Below, one piece after another: positions 41,209-50,105 of a DNA stretch of 64,000 nucleotides. This DNA comes from an uncultured Spirochaetaceae bacterium. GTDB taxonomy: Bacteria; Spirochaetota; Spirochaetia; Treponematales; Treponemataceae. The stretch's first letter is position 1. Every line of letters begins with the position of its first letter. Location of the stretch: positions 62,001 to 126,000 of the forward strand of contig CACYWZ010000002.1 of the NCBI GenBank assembly GCA_902778325.1, read 5' to 3'. The notes beneath the pieces are model-generated. The model made no database searches. It was not told where the DNA came from and saw nothing but the letters and a program-made list of their open reading frames with translations. The translations under genes and the position numbers were made by a program.

Positions 41209-42294
41209 ATGGACGAGCGAAAAAGCACAAAGCAGATTGTTCTTGAAATCTTGAAAAACGGTGGTTTTGTTTCAGGCGAAGAACTTGCGCAAAAAACGAA
41301 GGTTTCAAGAACAGCAATCTGGAAAGCCGTTGAATCGCTAAGAAAAGACGGTTGGGCGATTGAAGCCGTGACAAACAAAGGCTATTTGCTCTCGCCTGAA
41401 AAAAGCGCCTTGAGCAAGCAAAATCTTTTGGAACATCTCAAAGAGTTTTCGAATGGAAACGACATTCAGATAGATTTTTTTCCGTCAATTGACTCAACGA
41501 ACAACGAATTAAAGCGCCTTGCATCTTCAGTGCCATCAATCCGAGACTCAAAAGGCAATTTGACCGAAGAAGGAAAAAAACTTCACAAGCGCGCCATAAT
41601 CGCTTCAGAGCAAACAGCAGGACGCGGAAGGCTAGGACGTTCGTTTTTTTCTGCAAACGGAGCCGGCATCTTTATGAGCCTGTTTTATTCACCAAAAGCA
41701 GGCGTAACCGACCCTGCCAGAATGACAGCGAACGCTGCCGTAGCGGTGTGTCGTGCAATTTCGGCTCTTTTCGGACTTGAAGCACAGATAAAATGGGTGA
41801 ACGACATTTTTCTTGATGGCAAAAAAATCTGCGGCATTCTTGCAGAGGGTGTCTCAAATCTTGAAACAGGGATAATCGAAGGCGCAGTTATCGGTATCGG
41901 GATTAACATTTGTGCTCCAGATTCGCTTCCAGCTGAACTTCGCGATATTGTTGGCTTCTTGGAAGACGCAGCAGAATTAAAAGGAAAATCCGCTGACAAA
42001 AACAAACTTGCAGTCACTGTGCTTTCTGAATTGGTACGGATTTACGACACAGATGATGACGGAAACACGGCAGAAAAGCAAAAGTGTCTCGAAGAATACC
42101 GCTCTCGCTCAATTCTTACAGGCAAAACGATACAAGTAACGCCTGTGATAGGAGAAGAGCGCACAACTTTTCAAGCGAAAGTCATGGGTATTGGAGATGA
42201 TTTGTCTCTCATTGTGGAAGACAACGAGGGAAAACGTCTTTCGCTAAAGAGCGGAGAAGTTTCGCTTTCGTCTTCAAAAATCGCAAGAAAATAA
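41209..42294 (+). CDS. birA: Bifunctional biotin ligase/biotin-operon repressor BirA
   Basis: 361 residues. A winged helix at the N-terminus (FVSGEELAQKTKVSRTAIWK, about 20-39) precedes the ligase domain with QTAGRGRLGRSFFS (biotinyl-AMP loop), IKWVNDIFLDGKKICGILAE and the C-terminal SH3-like domain (LTGKTIQVTPVIG). It attaches biotin to carboxylase carrier proteins and, because the HTH is retained, may also repress a biotin operon that is not in this window. Translation is probably coupled to luxS; there is no separate ribosome-binding site. Confidence 0.95.
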   Translation: MDERKSTKQIVLEILKNGGFVSGEELAQKTKVSRTAIWKAVESLRKDGWAIEAVTNKGYLLSPEKSALSKQNLLEHLKEFSNGNDIQIDFFPSIDSTNNELKRLASSVPSIRDSKGNLTEEGKKLHKRAIIASEQTAGRGRLGRSFFSANGAGIFMSLFYSPKAGVTDPARMTANAAVAVCRAISALFGLEAQIKWVNDIFLDGKKICGILAEGVSNLETGIIEGAVIGIGINICAPDSLPAELRDIVGFLEDAAELKGKSADKNKLAVTVLSELVRIYDTDDDGNTAEKQKCLEEYRSRSILTGKTIQVTPVIGEERTTFQAKVMGIGDDLSLIVEDNEGKRLSLKSGEVSLSSSKIARK

Positions 42295-42394
42295 AAACTC
42301 ATTCCGCGTGTTTTTGCTCAAAAATGCGCGGTTGTTAATAAAAAAAGACTGTGTTATAATTTTTCTTATAATTACTCACAGGAGAAGAGAAAAT

Positions 42395-44062
42395 ATGTCT
42401 GATGATTTCGACCCGATAGCGTTTATTCTTGACAATAACGAAGACAGCGACAAATCGGAAATTATTCCGGTTGACACTTTTGACTCTTTAGGCACTTCAA
42501 AACAAAAAATAACATACAGCGACAACGAAGAAACTGTAAAGAGAGACCCGTTCAAAGTTGATTTGAGCATTCGCAGTTTTGAGCCAATCGACAAAGTATT
42601 TCAAGACACATCAACGGGAGTTTTTGACGACCCGAAATACTACAAAGTCCTTATGGGAGGCGAGGGCGATACCGCTCAGCGTCTTCACACATTGCTTTCA
42701 AAATATCTGACAAGCAAAGAGCCTCAGGACAGAATCGTTTTCAGACAGCAAATAATTGGCGCATACTGGGAGTTTGTAAAAACACTCGCCCCGAAAATGA
42801 TGTCGTCATCAACGCCAATGCCGAAGCGTATGATTATGCGCTTTGCTGTTGTTTTGCCATCGCTTTTCACAGCCGAGCAAAAAGATATGTTCTCAAAGGT
42901 TTTCTATGAAAACAATTCAGGAGAGCCAATCCTTTATCTTGACGAATGGATGAAAGCGATTGCGACAGGAAAGCTCGACCTTTCCGCAACCGACGACGTT
43001 CCTGTTCGAAAGAAGGATTTGACTGGAAACGCCGAGCAGCAATATCTTATGCAGTTGCAAAGCAAAAACGAAGGCAAATTGCAGAGCGTCGAAAGTCAGC
43101 TTATGGCAAAAGAGAACGAGCGCACAATGACAGAAGCGGAACTCAAGAGCCGAATCGACAATCTTTGTGAGCACCCGCCTTATGTTGGTCTTGCGCCTCA
43201 CAAAATGGCGTGGAGCGACGCTCAGCGCCGTCTTATCGCCGAAATCACAGAGCGCCTTCGCAATTTGCAGAGAATCGACAAAGAGCTTTCAAAGATTCTC
43301 AACGAGTTCCAGGATTTGAAAGACATTCACACTTCACTTGAAACAAAAATGGCTGATATGCCGCAGCAAGTCGAGGTCAATCTTGGCGAAATCCAAAAAG
43401 AAATGGACACGGTTCGACAGATGGCAAAGATGACTGTCGGACGAAAGGGAAATCACTTCCCTGTTTACTCACGCGAGTTCTTCCACTGCGTTCCGAATGC
43501 GACGGGCTTCCGCGAGAACGTGATTCAGGTGTTCTCATGGATTGAAAGCATCGACCCAGATGTTTTTGTCCGCGTCCACAAAAACCAAAAGAACCGCATC
43601 GTGCCGTACACGCTTCTTCTTCCGACTTATGGCGACATGGGAATCTGCTGGGAGCCATTCAACCGCTACAATCGCTTGACGAGCCGCGGACGAATCGCAA
43701 TCCCGATGTATCCGCGCGACCTCAAAATCGCCTGTCTTGCCGCTGTCGCAGACTTGAGATGGCAGGTTGCGAAGGCAAAAGCTATCGACTGGACTTCCGA
43801 CGGTCTTACAGGTCAGTATTATCAGTGGATTGAAAGCCAGAAACTCAAGGGCGACCTCAAGACATACTTTATCGCAGATTACATTCTTTGGATGACGAAG
43901 GAAGCGACTGGTATTCAGAAATTGCCAAAAGAAGTTCGCGGCATTTTCTGGCGCTACATGCCGTTCCCGCAGTCGCTCAAGGACGAACTGGGAAGGCGAA
44001 GCCCTGTTTATGCCGACCTTGTGCAAAAAGACAAGAACCGCGAGATGAGCGACGGCTATTGA
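42395..44062 (+). CDS. Large conserved protein of unknown function (555 residues)
   Basis: Cytoplasmic, with an acidic N-terminal 60 residues and a helical middle. A coiled coil runs about 225-265 (MQLQSKNEGKLQSVESQLMA) and again 300-370 (LRNLQRIDKELSKILNEFQD). The C-terminal 180 residues are globular and rich in aromatic residues (MGICWEPFNRYNRLTSRGRI, then LTGQYYQWIESQKLKGDLKT). No family or catalytic motif is recognised; proteins of this kind occur in treponemes. The ATG at 42395 follows GGAGAAG. Single-gene unit with TATAAT boxes upstream and a terminator downstream. Confidence 0.6.
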   Translation: MSDDFDPIAFILDNNEDSDKSEIIPVDTFDSLGTSKQKITYSDNEETVKRDPFKVDLSIRSFEPIDKVFQDTSTGVFDDPKYYKVLMGGEGDTAQRLHTLLSKYLTSKEPQDRIVFRQQIIGAYWEFVKTLAPKMMSSSTPMPKRMIMRFAVVLPSLFTAEQKDMFSKVFYENNSGEPILYLDEWMKAIATGKLDLSATDDVPVRKKDLTGNAEQQYLMQLQSKNEGKLQSVESQLMAKENERTMTEAELKSRIDNLCEHPPYVGLAPHKMAWSDAQRRLIAEITERLRNLQRIDKELSKILNEFQDLKDIHTSLETKMADMPQQVEVNLGEIQKEMDTVRQMAKMTVGRKGNHFPVYSREFFHCVPNATGFRENVIQVFSWIESIDPDVFVRVHKNQKNRIVPYTLLLPTYGDMGICWEPFNRYNRLTSRGRIAIPMYPRDLKIACLAAVADLRWQVAKAKAIDWTSDGLTGQYYQWIESQKLKGDLKTYFIADYILWMTKEATGIQKLPKEVRGIFWRYMPFPQSLKDELGRRSPVYADLVQKDKNREMSDGY

Positions 44063-44118
44063 TTGTCACGGACAGCTTTGCAAAGTCTGCTTGATAAAAG
44101 AAACCGTGCTACTACAAA

Positions 44119-44146
44119 AGACGGAGGTGAAAACCCTCCGTTTTTT
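44119..44146 (+). terminator. Intrinsic terminator
   Basis: ACGGAGG pairs with CCTCCGT and is followed by TTTTTT. It closes the 42395 gene and touches the stop of the convergent yoeB gene. Confidence 0.85.
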
Positions 44147-44423
44147 ATTCTTCATAATGCCCTTTGCAAGAAATAACCCATAAAAATTCACTATCATTAA
44201 TCGTTACAATATTGTACACAAGCCGATGCTCTTGATTTATGCGCCTGCTCCACGCATTTCTTCCATGCTTTAGCGGTTCTGGCTTTCCAAGACCTTTTGA
44301 AAGACCTTCCCGCTCTATACTTTTCAAAAGGTCGTTAATTTTAGAAACCATCTTTTTATCAGTAGACTGCCAATATAGATAATCAGCCCAAGCATCGTCT
44401 GTCCACGTTTTAATCACCTTCAA
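44145..44423 (-). CDS. yoeB: YoeB/Txe-type mRNA interferase toxin
   Basis: 92 residues of the RelE/YoeB fold: WTDDAWADYLYWQSTDKKMV at the N-terminus and the catalytic end GRNAWSRRINQEHRLVYNIV followed by LWVISCKGHYEE. Glutamate and arginine of INQEHRLVY and the terminal HY are the usual YoeB residues (E, R, H, Y). YoeB cleaves mRNA at the ribosomal A site. The gene overlaps its antitoxin by 14 bp, the normal order for this module. It appears intact. Confidence 0.95.
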   Translation of the reverse strand: MKVIKTWTDDAWADYLYWQSTDKKMVSKINDLLKSIEREGLSKGLGKPEPLKHGRNAWSRRINQEHRLVYNIVTINDSEFLWVISCKGHYEE

Positions 44424-44664
44424 CCTCGATTATATCGTGGATTTTACCGAAACCTGCCTCAAGCTGTCTTATTCCTCTGTCAATTTTTTCAAGATATGCT
44501 TTATTACGAGCTTCTTTTGTCAATTCGTTATAGCGGTCAAGTCGCAAAATAACAATATCGTTGCCACCATCTTTTGAAACGATAACAGTTTCATTTTTGT
44601 CAGCAACTTTTTCATAAAAATCTGCAAAATCTTTCTTTACGCTCTGATAATTTGCCGCAATCAT
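44410..44664 (-). CDS. yefM: YefM/Phd-type antitoxin
   Basis: 84 residues: MIAANYQSVKKDFADFYEKV and ETVIVSKDGGNDIVILRLDR YNEL-type N-terminal DNA-binding domain followed by a charged toxin-binding tail. It would neutralise YoeB and repress the operon. The ribosome-binding site AGGAGG is six nt before the ATG. Promoter and operator would lie within 44665-44730. Confidence 0.94.
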   Translation of the reverse strand: MIAANYQSVKKDFADFYEKVADKNETVIVSKDGGNDIVILRLDRYNELTKEARNKAYLEKIDRGIRQLEAGFGKIHDIIEVEGD

Positions 44665-44725
44665 TTTTGCCTCCTGTTTTTATTGTATTGCTTTTTTTTC
44701 ACTCAAGCAATCAGCAAAAAATAGC

Positions 44726-44822
44726 CGTCTTTAGTTTGACAAACTAAGGCGGCTCATTGAAAAGGCATGAAAGTCATGTTTGAAGCCCAAATAAAACACC
44801 CAAGGGCTTCTTTTTTTATTAT
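44726..44822. terminator. Two hairpins upstream of yefM
   Basis: GCCGTCTTTAGTT pairs with AACTAAGGCGGC (44726-44754), and GAAGCCC pairs with GGGCTTC followed by TTTTTTT (to 44822). The second is a plus-strand intrinsic terminator with no plus-strand gene directly before it. It may be left from a lost gene or may isolate the array region from yefM-yoeB. Confidence 0.6.
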
Positions 44823-44891
44823 ATCACTGTTATCCGAAAAATCCAAAAAGAAATTCACTTCAATCTATAAAATTTTCTTAAACGAAAAACG

Positions 44892-45110
44892 ACGCACACA
44901 GCGAAACCTTAAATGTAGGTAATAAAATTGGCTCCTGCATGTTGCGCAAAGCCGTTTTACAAGAAAAATGCTCTCCTGCACGCTGCGCCAAGTCGTTTTA
45001 CAAGAAAAAAAGACTCCTGCACGCTGCGACAAGCAATTTTGCAAGAAAAAAACGTTCCTGCACGTTGCGGGAGTCAATTTTTGAAGAAAAATGAGTTGTT
45101 GCACGATAAA
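44892..45110. repeat. Tandem array H, exact 41-bp period
   Basis: Clear units start at 44933, 44974, 45015, 45056 and 45097 (all steps 41), with a faint one at 44892. Units read TCCTGCACGCTGCG then CAAG, TTTTACAAGAAAAA and a variable trinucleotide. The palindrome is weak here (GCACGCTGCG-like). The array lies directly upstream of the DUF6261-like gene at 45159, as arrays C and K do for the other two family members. Confidence 0.92.
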
Positions 45111-45158
45111 AGCAAAAGCAATAAAATGTGAATATATTTCTTCAATAGGGAGATTTCA

Positions 45159-45875
45159 ATGAAACGAACTGCAAGATTTAGTTCTTTGGCGCGACTTTCT
45201 GAACTGGTCGCGGGGTTTGAAAGAGTGGTTTCATGGCTTTCCGAGCTTTCGCCGGAAGACGATGAATATCTTTCAGAGCAGAAAAAAGAACTTGAGAAGC
45301 AGACGAAACAGATTACAGCATCGCTCAAAAAAGACAGAGCGTACTCCCAACACGAAGAACTTGATGCTCTCCGCGATAATCTGCTAAAGTTGCTTTTCAA
45401 GCTCATCGACGGCTATACGGCACACCCTGACGCAAAAATCGCACAGAGCGCAAAAACGATTTTCGACAAAATCAGCAAAAAGTATTCGTCAATTGCACGC
45501 GCAAACTACGAAGAAGAGTCCGGGCTTTTGTCCAGTATGTTTGGTGATTTTGAGACGGAGGAGTTTTCTTCAGCTGTCAAAGATTTGAACGGGGTCAGCG
45601 AGCGTCTTTCACAGCTCAAAACGGCTCAGGAGAACTTTGAGAAGGCTCACAAGGTCTATATCGAGGCTCTTAAAGCCGAAAAAAGTGAGGAGAGCGCGAC
45701 TTCAATAAAGAAAAAGGCGCTCTATCTTGTGAACGACGAACTTGTGCCGTATCTTTCGACGATGCGCCGTGTCAAAAAAGCGCAATACGAGAAACTCGCG
45801 CAGATGATTGAAGGCGAGATTCAGAACGTAAACGACAAAGTTGTAACAAGGAGCAAAAATGAGAAAAAAGCGTAA
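45159..45875 (+). CDS. DUF6261-like helical protein (second of three)
   Basis: 238 residues, predicted all-helical with high Lys/Glu content. It shares with the homologue at 63686 the block KKDRAYSQHEELDALRDNLL (there KKDRVYSGLDVLDSQRDTLW) followed by a YTAHPDAKIAQSAKTIFDKI segment (there KNPVETLSQAAILIYPIVEK). Function unknown. The ribosome-binding site is AGGGAG. The stop overlaps the LolA-like gene by 17 bp, so this copy is in an operon with an apparent lipid or lipoprotein export system. Confidence 0.6.
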   Translation: MKRTARFSSLARLSELVAGFERVVSWLSELSPEDDEYLSEQKKELEKQTKQITASLKKDRAYSQHEELDALRDNLLKLLFKLIDGYTAHPDAKIAQSAKTIFDKISKKYSSIARANYEEESGLLSSMFGDFETEEFSSAVKDLNGVSERLSQLKTAQENFEKAHKVYIEALKAEKSEESATSIKKKALYLVNDELVPYLSTMRRVKKAQYEKLAQMIEGEIQNVNDKVVTRSKNEKKA

Positions 45876-46476
45876 TGCTTTTTTCCTCTCGGCGCTGATT
45901 CTTCTTTCAGCGCCGCTTGAAGCCCTGACGCTTGACGAGGTGTGCAAGAACATTCTTGGCTCAAGCGTCACGACGGGAGAGTTCAGGCAGGAAAAAAGCG
46001 CAAAAGCACTAAAAAGGCCGCTGGTGTCCTCTGGAGATTTCATCATCTCAAAAGAAGGCATTGTCTGGAAGACGAAAAAGCCGTTTTCCTCAACGATGGT
46101 CGTGAGCGAAAGCGCAATCACGAGAATTGGCGCAGACGGCAAGAAAAGCATGATAGACGCAGAATCGAACACCGTTTTCATGAGCGTCTCGGCAATGCTC
46201 TCATCGATTTTCAAAGGCGACAAAAAGGCTCTCGAAGAAAACTTTTTTGTGAGTTTTGAAGACAACGGAGAAACTTGGCTCGCGCTTCTTTCGCCGAAAG
46301 ACAAGACGATAAAAAGCGCTGTCTCATCGATAACGCTGAGCGGAAATGCGGCAGAAGGGGATTTTTCGACTGTCGAGATTGAGCAGGCGAACGGGGATAA
46401 AATCCGATATGATTTTTTTGAGAAGGTGCATAAAGAGGTTTTGAGCGATGAAGAGCGCGCATTTTTTGGAAAATAA
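45859..46476 (+). CDS. LolA-like periplasmic carrier protein
   Basis: 205 residues with a signal peptide (RNAFFLSALILLSAPLEAL). The mature part follows the LolA-like fold: TTGEFRQEKSAKALKRPLVS, SGDFIISKEGIVWKTKKPF, then SAITRIGADGKKSMID. Together with the MMPL exporter encoded next (29-bp overlap) this is the arrangement of LolA-like/MMPL pairs that export lipids or aryl-polyene-type molecules; no polyene genes are present. It is not the canonical LolA of the Lol system, whose other parts are missing here. Confidence 0.85.
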   Translation: MRKKRNAFFLSALILLSAPLEALTLDEVCKNILGSSVTTGEFRQEKSAKALKRPLVSSGDFIISKEGIVWKTKKPFSSTMVVSESAITRIGADGKKSMIDAESNTVFMSVSAMLSSIFKGDKKALEENFFVSFEDNGETWLALLSPKDKTIKSAVSSITLSGNAAEGDFSTVEIEQANGDKIRYDFFEKVHKEVLSDEERAFFGK

Positions 46477-48745
46477 CTCTTTTTTCACTCGTCTTTGGCT
46501 CATTTTTCATATTGTGATTGCGCTTTCTTTTGCTCTTGGCGCGTTTTTTGGCGGTGGCGTCAAGTTCGACGCGGACTTTATGAATATGATGCCCGAAAAC
46601 GAAAAGAGCAAGGCGGTGAGGGTGGCTGACAAAGCGCTTTTTAGCACTGCGTCGAAAAATGTTTTTCTCCTTGTTGCAAACGAGGATTTTTCAAAGGCGA
46701 AAAAAGCAGCCGAGGACATTTTCGCTTCTCTTAATGCTCAAAGCGAGCGCGACAAATTCGACAGCATTTCACTGAGCGCGGATATTTCTTCGATGGAGGA
46801 TATCCGCGATTTTGTCAAAGAATGGAAATGGAACTTCATCAGCAAGGAAAACCGGGAGCGCATCGCTCAAAGCCCCGAAGCGTTCGCGTTCACAGCGCTT
46901 GAGCGGGCGTCGGGCTTCACAATTGGCGGGCTTGACGACATCGAAAGCGACCCGTTTATGCTTGAGGACGAAGTTTTGGAGGATTATCTTGGAGCGATTT
47001 CGGATTCAGGGATTGCAATGAGCGCAAAGGACGGCGTTTTGGCAAGTGAGTACGAGGGCGTTTGGTATGTTATGATTCGCGCGGTTTTGAGCGAAAAGGG
47101 AGAGCGCCTTTTGAGTCGCGGAAACGCTGTCCCGCTACTTGAAAAGGTGGCAAAAGAGAGCGAAAAGGATGGAACTCGCGTTGTTTTTTATGGCACGCCG
47201 TTCCATTCTTACTACGCATCGACTTCAGCGCAGCGCGAAATCACGATAATCAGCACTATTTGCACGATTGCTCTTCTTGTTTTGCTCGTTTTCACTTTCA
47301 AAAGCGCAAAGCCGATTTTGTTCTCGCTTTTTTCTGTCGCGATTTCTGTTTTGACGGCGCTTTTTGCAACGCACGCCATCTTCGGCAGTGTCCACACGCT
47401 CACGCTCGTCTTCGGAACGTCGCTTTTAGGCTCATCGATTGACTACAGCCTTCACTTTTTCATCAATTGGAAAAATGGCTCTCTCAAATCTGGAAGCGAA
47501 ATCAGGCGAAAACTCTTTGCGCCGCTCTCGCTTTCGCTTTTTTCAACCGAAATCTGCTATGCGCTTTTGCTTTTTGCGCCGTTTGCGCTCGTAAAGCAGA
47601 TGGCGGTCTTTTCGTTCTGCGGAATTATGAGCACGTTTTTGACGTCAATCTCGATTTTCCCGCTTTTGAGTGTGCCGAGCGAAAAACAAGCGCCTTCCAC
47701 TCGCCTTTTTTGCCTTCACAACGCGAAGATGAAAATCGCTTTGAAGGCGCTCCTCGCCTCACTTTGCGCCATCACAATCGCACTCAACGCAGGCAGCGTC
47801 AAGATGAAAAACAACATCAGCGCGCTTTACAAAATGGATGGCAAACTCAAAGACGACACAATTCTCGCCTACAAGATTTTGCGCTATAACCCGACAAACT
47901 TTTTTATCGTGTCAGCAAAGAGCGCGCAAGAAGTTCTCGAAAAAGAAGAGCGCTTGGCTTCTCGCATTGAGGGCGGCTGCACGGCGACATCGCGCTTTGT
48001 GCCGTCGGTGAAAGCGCAAAAAGAGGCGAAGGACGATGCAAAAGCGCTCTTGCCTTACGTCGGCGCTCTTCACGAGTATCTCGGCTTTTCAGGCGAGAGC
48101 AGCCAAAAGGTCATCGCTGAGTGCCAAAGCGACAAGTTTTTCAGAATTGAAGACGACTTTGATGAGCTTCCTGCGACATTGAAAAGCGTTCTTGGCGCGC
48201 TTTGGATTGGAGAAGTCGGCAAAGAGTTTTATTCTGTCGTGATTCCGTCAAAAATCGAGGACGAAGCCATGATGAAAAAGATTGCAAACAGCGAAAGCGG
48301 CGTTTATTTTGAGAGCAAAGTTGAATCTGTCAGCTCGAGCCTTGATGAGCTGACGCTTTTCATCGTGAAAATGTTTTTGATTTCGTTCGCAATCATTTTT
48401 GTTGTTTTGCGGTTTTTCTATGGCTGGCGTGATACAATAAAAATTGCAACAGTTCCGATTTTGAGCATTGGCGCTATCGTTTCGCTCTTTGCGCTCTTGA
48501 AGCAGAGCCTTGAGTTTTTCAGCGTTATCGGAATGGTTCTTGTGTTCGGGCTTGGGCTTGATTACATCATTTACGCGACGCAAAAAAACGAGAGCGAAGA
48601 CGAAAAAGAAGCAATCACGCTTTCGTTTTTGACAACAGCGATTTCGTTCGGTTCTCTCGCCTTGAGCTCGTTTGTGCCGGTTCACGTTTTGGGTCTGTCC
48701 ATTTTGACAGGTCTTTCGGCAGCTTTCATTTGCACAATATTATAA
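46448..48745 (+). CDS. MMPL/RND-superfamily exporter
   Basis: 765 residues with the two-fold RND design: helix 1 at 15-36, a large periplasmic domain with VKFDADFMNMMPENEKSKAV (about 38-57), then five helices (about 265-420, including FGTSLLGSSIDYSLHFFINW), helix 7 at 423-443, a second periplasmic domain and the final helix bundle (from about 640, VLVFGLGLDYIIYATQK). The aspartates of SSIDYSLHF and GLDYIIYA are the expected proton-relay residues. The C-terminus is short. Probable role: proton-driven transport of a lipid or lipoprotein to the LolA-like partner. Confidence 0.9.
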   Translation: MKSAHFLENNSFFTRLWLIFHIVIALSFALGAFFGGGVKFDADFMNMMPENEKSKAVRVADKALFSTASKNVFLLVANEDFSKAKKAAEDIFASLNAQSERDKFDSISLSADISSMEDIRDFVKEWKWNFISKENRERIAQSPEAFAFTALERASGFTIGGLDDIESDPFMLEDEVLEDYLGAISDSGIAMSAKDGVLASEYEGVWYVMIRAVLSEKGERLLSRGNAVPLLEKVAKESEKDGTRVVFYGTPFHSYYASTSAQREITIISTICTIALLVLLVFTFKSAKPILFSLFSVAISVLTALFATHAIFGSVHTLTLVFGTSLLGSSIDYSLHFFINWKNGSLKSGSEIRRKLFAPLSLSLFSTEICYALLLFAPFALVKQMAVFSFCGIMSTFLTSISIFPLLSVPSEKQAPSTRLFCLHNAKMKIALKALLASLCAITIALNAGSVKMKNNISALYKMDGKLKDDTILAYKILRYNPTNFFIVSAKSAQEVLEKEERLASRIEGGCTATSRFVPSVKAQKEAKDDAKALLPYVGALHEYLGFSGESSQKVIAECQSDKFFRIEDDFDELPATLKSVLGALWIGEVGKEFYSVVIPSKIEDEAMMKKIANSESGVYFESKVESVSSSLDELTLFIVKMFLISFAIIFVVLRFFYGWRDTIKIATVPILSIGAIVSLFALLKQSLEFFSVIGMVLVFGLGLDYIIYATQKNESEDEKEAITLSFLTTAISFGSLALSSFVPVHVLGLSILTGLSAAFICTIL

Positions 48746-48749
48746 GATT

Positions 48750-50105
48750 ATGCTGATACATTTTTTGAAAAAAACACTTTTCGCTTCTTTGTTTTTTTTG
48801 TCCGCGCTCTTTGTTTTTGCCTCCGAAAACATGGCGTATGTCTCGCCATACCCGCAGGACGTCACAAAGCGCAGTCTTTCGAGCCTTGCGGAAATATCCG
48901 TGATTACGTTTGACTCAGGCAAAGAGATTTACAGGCGATTCGGACATTCGGCGATTCGCGTTTCTGACCCCGTGAAAAACATCGACAAACTCTTTTCGTT
49001 CGGCGTCATAAAAAACATCGACAGCCCCGCAGTATTTTTCCGCTCGCTTTTCGCTCATCCCGAAAGCATTGCAGGCGCCGTCCGCTTTCCTGATGCGATG
49101 GAATACGACAGGCAAACGCAAAACCGCGATTGCATCGAGCAAAAACTCAACATAAGCCACGAAGACAAAGAGAAAATCTATTCGTATTTGCTTTGGAAAA
49201 CCGAAGAGCAAAACAGGCTCGAAAAATATGACACCACAAAAAACAACTGCGCGACAGGCGTCAGAGATGTTCTGAAACTTGTTTGGGCGATAGGAATTGC
49301 CGAAAACCATTTTCTTCGCACAAGTGCTGCGCCTTTGACAAGCCGAAAACAGATTTTGAGCCGTCTTGAGAAAAATGAGTGGGAAAAGCTAAGTGCCGCG
49401 CTCCTTATCGGGACAGCGGGCGACAGGGCGGTTGATATTCTCGACATGACCTTTTTTCCAGAAGTGCTTCGAGTTGTGCTTTCTGTTTCAAAAACAAAAA
49501 ACGCCTCGGCAATAGTTCCGTTTGTCAAAAGCACGGAAGTAATCGCGGAAAGTTCGAGCGAAATCATAAAAGCCGAAAGCGCAAAGAAAAAATGCACACT
49601 GCCCTTTTTGCCTGTTTCGCCAAAGACGATTTTCTTTTTCGCTTTTGTTTCCGTCTCGTTTTTCACAGCGCTTCAAGTTGCGTTTTTGTTTGTCGCAAAA
49701 AAAATACGGCAAAGGCATCTTTTTGAACTCACAAGAGTGATTGACAATCTGATGTTTTCTTTTGATATTTTGTTTTTCTTTTTGACAGGGCTTATCGGCG
49801 CTTTTATCCTTGTGCTCACAATAAAAGAGCGCTCAGGCATATTCGGAGGAAATCTCAATTTCTTGTGGCTTTTGCCTACAAACATCATCGCAGCATTTTT
49901 TTGCACAACAGAGAAAAGGTCGAAAGTAATCACCGCCTATTTCTTAAGTTGCGCATACATTTCAGTTTTCGTTCTTGTCTTTCGCGAAAAACTGCCTCAG
50001 ACAATTGACAGCGCTTTTTCTCCAATCATCGTCACAACGATTGTGCGCTCAACATACCTTGCGCTCAGTCGAGAAGTGAAAGCAATGCTTCAAGACCGGA
50101 GCTGA
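48750..50105 (+). CDS. DUF4105 (Lnb-type) exported membrane protein
   Basis: 451 residues. A signal peptide (LFASLFFLSALFVFA) is followed by a DUF4105 domain, about 45-200: ISVITFDSGKEIYRRFGHSA, IRVSDPV, RDCIEQKLNISHEDKE and YDTTKNNCATGVRD. The FGHSAI and NNCATGVRD motifs match the Lnb N-terminal periplasmic domain, which has a papain-like or NlpC-like look with cysteine and histidine. Residues about 290-440 hold five or six membrane helices. It starts 4 bp after the MMPL stop. The 3' end overlaps the convergent phosphatase gene by 41 bp. Confidence 0.85.
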   Translation: MLIHFLKKTLFASLFFLSALFVFASENMAYVSPYPQDVTKRSLSSLAEISVITFDSGKEIYRRFGHSAIRVSDPVKNIDKLFSFGVIKNIDSPAVFFRSLFAHPESIAGAVRFPDAMEYDRQTQNRDCIEQKLNISHEDKEKIYSYLLWKTEEQNRLEKYDTTKNNCATGVRDVLKLVWAIGIAENHFLRTSAAPLTSRKQILSRLEKNEWEKLSAALLIGTAGDRAVDILDMTFFPEVLRVVLSVSKTKNASAIVPFVKSTEVIAESSSEIIKAESAKKKCTLPFLPVSPKTIFFFAFVSVSFFTALQVAFLFVAKKIRQRHLFELTRVIDNLMFSFDILFFFLTGLIGAFILVLTIKERSGIFGGNLNFLWLLPTNIIAAFFCTTEKRSKVITAYFLSCAYISVFVLVFREKLPQTIDSAFSPIIVTTIVRSTYLALSREVKAMLQDRS

